From assembly GCF_003952265.1 (NCBI RefSeq), contig NZ_CP034438.1, positions 1,178,001-1,242,000 of the forward strand: a DNA stretch of 64,000 bases, in the 5' to 3' direction. The position numbers were made by a program, and so were the translations under genes. Positions within the stretch are counted from its first letter, which is position 1; every line of letters starts with the position of its first letter. Below are positions 59,348-64,000 of this stretch, in pieces. Below the pieces are notes generated by a model. That model did not search any database. It had not been told where the DNA came from and saw nothing but the letters and a program-made list of their open reading frames with translations. Origin of the DNA: Flaviflexus salsibiostraticola. Lineage in GTDB: Bacteria > Actinomycetota > Actinomycetes > Actinomycetales > Actinomycetaceae.

Positions 59348-60088
59348 CTACGGCCCCGCCGCTGCGGCGCGATAGCGGTCTGCCGCGCCGGCCACCTCGT
59401 TGTTGTATTCAACACTTCGGTTGTAGCTGTCGATGGCGGCGATCCAGTTCTCCGTCTCCCCGAGATCCCCGCCCACCCAGCACAGGAGACGCGCCGCCGC
59501 GAGCGCGGCGTCGTCGATGTTCTGGGGATCCTCGACGCCGTCGAGATTCCCATCGGCGCCGAACCGCTCCCACGTCGAGGGGATGAACTGCATCGGCCCG
59601 ACGGCGCGGTCCCATTCGGCGTCGCCATCGAGTGCTCCCCCGTCGGTGTCCGGCACCTCCGCGGTCCGTTCACCGTCGAGTGGGATGCCGAAGATCGCGG
59701 GTGTCTGCTGGCCGGCCTCGTCGATCCGCCCGCCCTGGAGCCGCCCATGGCGGGACTCGACATAGCCGATGCCCGCCAGCGTCGCCCAGTCCAGGCGACA
59801 TTCCGGCAGGTCGCGGAGGAACGCAACCTCGACACCTGCGTAGGCGCTCAGCGCACGCTCGGGGATTCCGGACTCAGCGGCGGTTCGCGCCACCCAGTCG
59901 GCGTCCGCCAGGTCGGCCGTTCCGGCGGCCCCGTACTCAAGGCCGCTCGGCGGGACCGGATGCCCCTCGACCGACGGGGCGATTCGCGTGGGTGGGGTGT
60001 CGGAGCTGCCGGGCAGGACCGTGAGGGTGAGGGCGATGGTGAGCAGGGCTCCGCCGGCCACTGCAATGCCGATACCGCGTCGTCCCAT
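59348..60088 (-). CDS. Lytic transglycosylase-like secreted protein
   Basis: 246-residue protein with one N-terminal membrane segment (about 5-25). The SLT_2-like domain has the catalytic Glu in GIGYVESRHGRLQGG and the GPMQFIPSTWERFG motif, and ends with AARLLCWVGGDL. It would cleave peptidoglycan glycan strands outside the membrane. GGAGG lies 7 nt before ATG 60088; a longer frame is unsupported. Confidence 0.88.
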   Translation of the reverse strand: MGRRGIGIAVAGGALLTIALTLTVLPGSSDTPPTRIAPSVEGHPVPPSGLEYGAAGTADLADADWVARTAAESGIPERALSAYAGVEVAFLRDLPECRLDWATLAGIGYVESRHGRLQGGRIDEAGQQTPAIFGIPLDGERTAEVPDTDGGALDGDAEWDRAVGPMQFIPSTWERFGADGNLDGVEDPQNIDDAALAAARLLCWVGGDLGETENWIAAIDSYNRSVEYNNEVAGAADRYRAAAAGP

Positions 60089-60159
60089 GCTCGCCTCCTC
60101 CCCTCCATTCAACCGGTAGGCGCCTCCCCGACCAAGCATGAGCCGAGTGAACAGAATCA

Positions 60160-60188
60160 TGGGCCGACGGCGAGTAGCCGCCGGCCCA
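60160..60188 (-). terminator. Hairpin after the 79-residue gene
   Basis: TGGGCCG(G)CGGC/GCCG(T)CGGCCCA-type stem with GTAG-like loop, 12 nt beyond the stop at 60200. Confidence 0.6.
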
Positions 60189-60199
60189 TCGCCACTCTG

Positions 60200-60439
60200 C
60201 TACCGGGCCGTGTCCATCGAGTGGAGTGCCCCGTAGAGCGTGTCGACCGTCTCGCACGTGTCGGCGGGCGGGGTGTAGTCGTTCGTCAGTCCACGCAGCT
60301 CGACGAAGAGCTCATCGGCGTCTCCCTCGGATGCGCTGACAGTCTCGACGATCTCCCGAATCCTCGTCATCTCCGGATGCCCGGGTCCGTGAACCCGTTC
60401 GACGATCGGTGCCAATTCCAGTGCTCTCTCAACAGACAT
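60200..60439 (-). CDS. Small hypothetical protein (79 aa)
   Basis: Predicted soluble, mostly helical, acidic protein (MSVERALELAPIVERVHGPG start). AGAAGGG precedes the ATG by 7 nt and a hairpin follows, so it is likely a real gene. The His-Pro-Glu pattern (VHGPGHPEMTRI) vaguely recalls hemerythrin-like or Ric-type di-iron proteins, but no family is recognised. Confidence 0.65.
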   Translation of the reverse strand: MSVERALELAPIVERVHGPGHPEMTRIREIVETVSASEGDADELFVELRGLTNDYTPPADTCETVDTLYGALHSMDTAR

Positions 60440-60540
60440 GTTGTTCCCTTCTCATTGTTGCCCTCATCATGGTCGAGGGCGGCGAGAGGGTCATTGACGG
60501 CCGTCAATCACCGCGGTGTGAGGAGGCCCTCATCAACGAC

Positions 60541-60574
60541 CGGGGCGGCCCTGCGGAAATACAGAGCCGCCCCG
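60541..60574 (-). terminator. Terminator after the CsoR/CstR-family gene
   Basis: GGGGCGGC/GCCGCCCC stem with a 16-nt loop, 51 nt past the stop. Confidence 0.6.
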
Positions 60575-60624
60575 GTCGAGCCGAACCAGTCGGAGGTATG
60601 CCCGCACGGTGGGCAGCACCTCGC

Positions 60625-60900
60625 CTACGCCAGCGCGAGGAAGAGCTTCTCGAGCTCGTCGGTCGTGATTCCGTCGCGCTCCTCGGCACCCTCCGGGTCG
60701 ACGAGGCAGTTCTCCATGGCAGTCGAGACCATGAGGAACCCCGCCCTATTGAGGGCATGGGTGACGGCGGCGAGCTGGGTGACGACATCCCGGCAGGACT
60801 CGCCCCGCTCCGCAGCGGCGATGACTGCGTCAAGCTGTCCTCGCGCCCTCTTGAGCCGGTTGTTGATCTTGCGCTGCGCTGCAGCGTCGTCGATGGCCAT
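60625..60900 (-). CDS. CsoR/CstR-family repressor
   Basis: 91-residue DUF156 (CsoR-like) helical repressor. Cysteines are in GESCRDVVTQLAAV and TAMENCLVDP. The His four residues before the second Cys, a Cu(I) ligand in CsoR, is Ala here, so copper sensing is unlikely. The two-Cys pattern without that His matches persulfide sensors (CstR). It is encoded last in an operon with a CoA-disulfide reductase-rhodanese fusion, which fits. AAGGA precedes the ATG. The probable operator is at 62888-62903. Confidence 0.88.
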   Translation of the reverse strand: MAIDDAAAQRKINNRLKRARGQLDAVIAAAERGESCRDVVTQLAAVTHALNRAGFLMVSTAMENCLVDPEGAEERDGITTDELEKLFLALA

Positions 60901-60902
60901 GG

Positions 60903-61157
60903 TCAGTCCTTCCCTGCCGCCGGTTCGGCGGCCTCCTGTCTGGTCAAAAGATCGTGTTCGGGCAGTCTGCACGACGTCGGCGCCGCGCCCCACCCGCATC
61001 GGCCCGACTGCGCCATGCGCAGTCCAAGGACTGCCATGACGGCGGCACCCACGGCAATGATGGGACTCTCGCCCACCATATCGATCGCCGTCACCACGAG
61101 GATGAGGCCAATGAGACCGGCGATGATCCGGTCGCGGGGCCGCAGCAGCACGCACAT
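60903..61157 (-). CDS. DUF2892 (YgaP-type) small membrane protein
   Basis: 84-residue protein with two hydrophobic helices (RIIAGLIGLILVVTAID and SPIIAVGAAVMAVLG) and a Gly-Cys-rich end (GRCGWGAAPTSC). This domain is often fused or adjacent to rhodaneses in sulfur-handling loci. It starts 1 nt after the reductase stop and ends 2 nt before the repressor start. Confidence 0.8.
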   Translation of the reverse strand: MCVLLRPRDRIIAGLIGLILVVTAIDMVGESPIIAVGAAVMAVLGLRMAQSGRCGWGAAPTSCRLPEHDLLTRQEAAEPAAGKD

Positions 61158-61158
61158 G

Positions 61159-62841
61159 TCAGCTGATGCCCGCCGGGGCCTTGAGGATATCGTCGGCGCT
61201 GGTGCCGAGGGCTGCCCGCAGGGTGAGCATGCCACCCGAGAGCGACGCCGAGTCGAAGCCCGCCTGGGTAAGGATACGGTGCGCGATCGCGGAGCGGACG
61301 CCCGAGGCGCACATGACGCGGACGGGGCGCCCGGAGGCGGCCTCTGTCACCTCGTCGAGACGCTCGCGCAGCTCCGTATGGGGGATGTGGAGGGCTCCGG
61401 GGACCATCCCGGTCGCGACCTCGGCCGCACTGCGGACGTCGAGGACGAGAGCATCGGTGTCGTCGAGCTGATCGGCGTACCAGAGGCTGAGCACTCCCTC
61501 CATGACATTGGAGCCGGCCATACCCGCCATGTTGACCGCATCCTTCGCCTGGCCATACGGCGGGGAGTAGGTGAGGTCGAGGTCGATGAGGTCACCGATG
61601 AGCGCGCCGTGCCGAATTGCGGTGGCGAGCACGTCGATGCGCTTGTCGACGCCGTCCGCGCCGACAGCCTGGGCGCCGAGGACCCTGCCATCCTCCCGGG
61701 CGAAGTGCACGGTGAGGTGGATCTGGGAGGCGCCCGGGAAGTAGCCGGCGTGCTGGAGCGGGTGGAGGTGGAGCGTGTGGAACGGGATGCCCGCACCGTC
61801 GAGCGTGCGGCGGTTCGCTCCGGTCATCGCGGCCGTCAGCTCACCGACGCGCACGATCGATGTGCCGAGCGGGCGGGGAATCGGTCGCGCCCGCTCCGGG
61901 GCCATGATGAAGTCGGCCACGAGGCGCCCTGCCCGGTTTGCGGGGCCCGCCAGCGCCACGGGGCGGCGGATGCCGGTGATGGGGTCCGTGCTGACGGTGG
62001 CGTCACCCACAGCAAAGACATCCGTCTGCGAGGTGCGGCCGTGCTCGTCGACGACGATCGCTCCGCGCTCGGTGTCGATGCCGGACGAGTCGAGGAACGA
62101 CGTCTCCGGCCGAACCCCGACCGACAGGACGATGAGGTCGGTGTCGATCTGCGTTCCGTCCGACAGAACGACGGTGTCGCTCTGCTCACCGACGAGGATC
62201 CGCTCCGCGGCCACACCCTCGCGGGTCGTGATGCCGATGCGCCGCAACTCTTCACCGACCAGCCAGGCCTGCTCGGAGTCGAGCGGGGGAAGGACGTGAG
62301 GGGCGAGTTCGACGATCGTCGTATCGACGCCCGCCATCGACAGCGCCTCCGCGGCCTCGAGTCCGATGAACCCGGCTCCGAGGACGACGGCGCGGCGGAT
62401 GCCGCGCTCGACGAAGCCGCGCACCGCGAGCGCATCGTCGACCGTGCGCAGCGTGTGGAGACGCGTCGACTCCTCGAGGCCCTCGATATCAGGCCGGAGG
62501 GCCTTCGCTCCTGGAGCGAGGACGAGCCTGTCGTACGAGAGGGTCTCCTCGACACCCTCGTGAAGGACGGTGACCTCGTGTGCACCCGCATCCACCCCGG
62601 TCACGTTGTGACCGATGCGGACGTCGAGATTGAGAGAGGCGGCCAACGACTCAGGCGTCTGGACCAGCAGCTTCGAGCGGTCGGTGATCTCTCCCCCGAC
62701 GTAGTAGGGCAGGCCGCAGTTCGCGAACGAGACATAGGGCCCACGTTCGAGCACGATGATCTCCGCGGTCTCATTGAGCCGACGTGCACGAGCAGCAAAG
62801 CTCATGCCCCCGGCGACGCCACCGACAACAACAATTCTCAT
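61159..62841 (-). CDS. CoA-disulfide reductase with rhodanese domain
   Basis: 560-residue CoADR-Rhd fusion. The FAD domain opens MRIVVVGGVAGGMSFAARAR, the catalytic Cys is in SFANCGLPYY, a second nucleotide motif is VVLGAGFIGLEAAEAL, and the C-terminal rhodanese (last 100 residues) has its active loop CASGVRS. Related enzymes reduce CoA persulfides or polysulfide with NAD(P)H. GGAGG precedes ATG 62841; a longer frame to 62913 would overlap the promoter. Confidence 0.93.
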   Translation of the reverse strand: MRIVVVGGVAGGMSFAARARRLNETAEIIVLERGPYVSFANCGLPYYVGGEITDRSKLLVQTPESLAASLNLDVRIGHNVTGVDAGAHEVTVLHEGVEETLSYDRLVLAPGAKALRPDIEGLEESTRLHTLRTVDDALAVRGFVERGIRRAVVLGAGFIGLEAAEALSMAGVDTTIVELAPHVLPPLDSEQAWLVGEELRRIGITTREGVAAERILVGEQSDTVVLSDGTQIDTDLIVLSVGVRPETSFLDSSGIDTERGAIVVDEHGRTSQTDVFAVGDATVSTDPITGIRRPVALAGPANRAGRLVADFIMAPERARPIPRPLGTSIVRVGELTAAMTGANRRTLDGAGIPFHTLHLHPLQHAGYFPGASQIHLTVHFAREDGRVLGAQAVGADGVDKRIDVLATAIRHGALIGDLIDLDLTYSPPYGQAKDAVNMAGMAGSNVMEGVLSLWYADQLDDTDALVLDVRSAAEVATGMVPGALHIPHTELRERLDEVTEAASGRPVRVMCASGVRSAIAHRILTQAGFDSASLSGGMLTLRAALGTSADDILKAPAGIS

Positions 62842-62884
62842 TAAGCCCTCCTCAGGAGCGCGCTCACCGCGCTTCACTGAGTTT

Positions 62885-62913
62885 AGGATACCCATGGGGG
62901 TATTTATGGTCAA
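62885..62913 (-). promoter_or_regulatory. Promoter with CsoR/CstR-type operator
   Basis: TTGACC (62908-62913), 17 nt and TATCCT (62885-62890). The palindrome ATACCC-CCAT-GGGTAT (62888-62903) fills the spacer and overlaps the -10. A G/C-tract flanked by ATA/TAT is the operator type of this repressor family, so the operon should be autoregulated. Confidence 0.75.
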
Positions 62914-62967
62914 TCAAAGCCAGGCCTGCCGGCCATGAATGCAGTCACAGGCGCTCGTCGCGGCAGT

Positions 62968-63765
62968 TCAGATCTTTCCGGCCTCCGTGCGCTTCTCGAC
63001 CTGGAACTGGTCCTCCGCGCGGCCGCGGGCCCAATAGCCGGAGATCGAGAGACGCTCCCGAGGGATCTCGAGCTCTTTGAACGCCCGGCGAAGCTCCTTG
63101 ACCGCCTCCCGCTCGCCGTGCGCGAAGACGGAGACGTCGCCCCGCTCCGCAAGGTCGAGGCTGCGCACTCGATCGGCGAGCGCTGCGGGACTGTACTCGG
63201 CCGGGCCGCGTACGAGCCACTCGACGGTCATCCCCGCGGGCGCCGGCAATGGGAGGGGATGGTCGCTGACCTCGACGAGGACGGCGCCCACAGCATCTTC
63301 CGGCAGCCGCTCGAGTCCGGCGGCGATGGCGGGGACTGCCGATTCGTCGCCGACGAACAGGTGGAACTCAGCATCATCCCTCGGCGACCACGCGCCGCCC
63401 GGCCCCATGAATTGGACGAGGTCTCCCGGCTCGGCGGCCCGCGCCCACGGCGCGGCGATCCCCGCGTCGCCGTGGATGACGAAATCGACCGAGATCGACT
63501 CAGGGTCGACGGTGCGGACGGTGTACGTGCGGGTCTTCGGCCACCTGTCCCTCGTCTCGGTGGCCCGGATGTGGGAGACATCGACCGGCTCGGGGTAGGG
63601 CCGACCCTCCGGGTCGAAGACGAGCTTGATGTAGGAGTCCGCATGCCCCGCGTCGACGAAAGCGCCGAAGTTCGGCCCGCCGAGCACGAGTCGAAGCATG
63701 TGCGGCGTCAGCCGCTCGCTGCGAAGGACGGTGAGGTGCGTCGTGGGGCGGTGGGGGCGGGTCAT
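62968..63765 (-). CDS. Siderophore-interacting protein
   Basis: 265-residue FAD-dependent ferric-siderophore reductase (SIP/ViuB family). The flavin motif is RTYTVR (KTRTYTVRTVD), HGDAGIAAPWA is typical, and the NAD(P)H domain has FVGDESAVPAIAAGLE. C-terminal SISGYWARGRAEDQF is diagnostic. It would release iron from siderophores delivered by the neighbouring ABC system. GGAGAAG precedes the ATG. Confidence 0.94.
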   Translation of the reverse strand: MTRPHRPTTHLTVLRSERLTPHMLRLVLGGPNFGAFVDAGHADSYIKLVFDPEGRPYPEPVDVSHIRATETRDRWPKTRTYTVRTVDPESISVDFVIHGDAGIAAPWARAAEPGDLVQFMGPGGAWSPRDDAEFHLFVGDESAVPAIAAGLERLPEDAVGAVLVEVSDHPLPLPAPAGMTVEWLVRGPAEYSPAALADRVRSLDLAERGDVSVFAHGEREAVKELRRAFKELEIPRERLSISGYWARGRAEDQFQVEKRTEAGKI

Positions 63766-63816
63766 TCTTCTCCAGTCGACTGAATGCCGGGGCGCGGGTT
63801 CTCTCGGCGGTCGGGT

Positions 63817-64000
63817 CTAGTAGTAGGAGGCCATGAGGCCGTCGTCCGTCTGGAGGATCTTCACATCCGTGTGGAACACACGGGAGAGGACCTCTTCCGT
63901 CATGATGTCCTCGGCCCGTCCGAACTCGGTCACCTTCCCGTCGTTCATCGTCACGATGTGGTCGGCGTAGCGGGCGGCGAAGTTGATGTCGTGGATGACG
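63817..64000 (-). CDS. Siderophore ABC transporter ATPase, C-terminal part
   Basis: The last about 60 residues of an ABC ATPase whose 5' end is outside the window. VIHDINFAARYADHIV is the H-loop region of FepC/FhuC-type ATPases, and GRAEDIMTEEVLSRVF is the usual C-terminal tail. It lies 51 bp upstream of the SIP gene in the same direction. Confidence 0.88.
   Translation of the reverse strand, partial: VIHDINFAARYADHIVTMNDGKVTEFGRAEDIMTEEVLSRVFHTDVKILQTDDGLMASYY

Noticed and set aside
60409-62844. 811-codon open frame on the plus strand
   Set aside because: It is antisense to the CoADR-rhodanese and repressor genes; long opposite-strand frames are a by-product of high GC codon bias.

Overview
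The window comes from a high-GC Gram-positive actinobacterium. WhiB, a PdtaS-like sensor kinase, GatCAB, an HtaA haem receptor with an LAxTG sorting signal, a HAIR operator and many probable leaderless genes all point that way. Phosphoketolase together with pyruvate formate-lyase suggests a facultatively fermentative member near Actinomycetaceae or Bifidobacteriaceae. The genus cannot be fixed from the sequence alone.

Layout. (1) 1-1.17 kb: the 5' part of an IS1249-like transposase, three 89-bp-phased copies of its end sequence, and an upstream gene start cut after about 15 codons. That gene start lies behind a leader peptide and attenuator of the branched-chain amino acid type. (2) 1.3-7.6 kb: an AspT/YidE-type transporter, ilvD, and divergent xfp phosphoketolase. 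(3) 7.7-13.4 kb: a haem uptake locus, htaA-hmuT-hmuU-hmuV, with a DtxR/IdeR-like box at its promoter. (4) 13.7-14.3 kb: a PaiB-like flavin-binding protein. (5) 14.4-21.1 kb and 25.8-31.4 kb: two practically identical 16S-23S-5S operons in direct orientation. The 5S gene of the first is split by an IS481-family element. Between the operons is an IS3-family element interrupted by an IS21-family element. (6) 31.5-40.1 kb: gatCAB, a cardiolipin synthase-like PLD protein, ligA, an SRAP protein, a small membrane protein and a WhiB regulator. (7) 40.17-47.22 kb: one IS3-family element (TSD ttc) that has received two IS481, one IS110 and one IS21 element. It separates whiB from pdtaS. (8) 47.3-55.9 kb: pdtaS, a DUF2505-like protein, an OsmC-like protein, HSP20, thyA-folA, an ABC/FtsX exporter and an HD hydrolase. 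(9) 56-60.4 kb: pflB-pflA, a lytic transglycosylase-like protein and a small hypothetical protein. (10) 60.6-64 kb: a CoA-disulfide reductase/rhodanese, DUF2892 and CsoR/CstR-family operon with an operator inside its promoter, then a siderophore-interacting protein and the end of a siderophore ABC ATPase gene.

How the genes work together. Iron is handled by two systems, haem through HtaA/HmuTUV and siderophore through SIP and FepC-like proteins. Carbon flux through phosphoketolase (acetyl-P) and PFL (formate plus acetyl-CoA) supports fermentative growth. thyA-folA overlap as the usual folate/dTMP pair. The persulfide-type operon appears autoregulated. The mobile DNA is dense and nested, and most insertions can be reconstructed from intact target duplications.

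No CRISPR array, prophage or tRNA gene was seen. The most unusual items are the IS481 insertion inside a 5S rRNA gene with its stop codon supplied by the target, the five-element nested IS island, the structured non-coding end of the IS110 element, and the IS-cut attenuated gene at the left edge.
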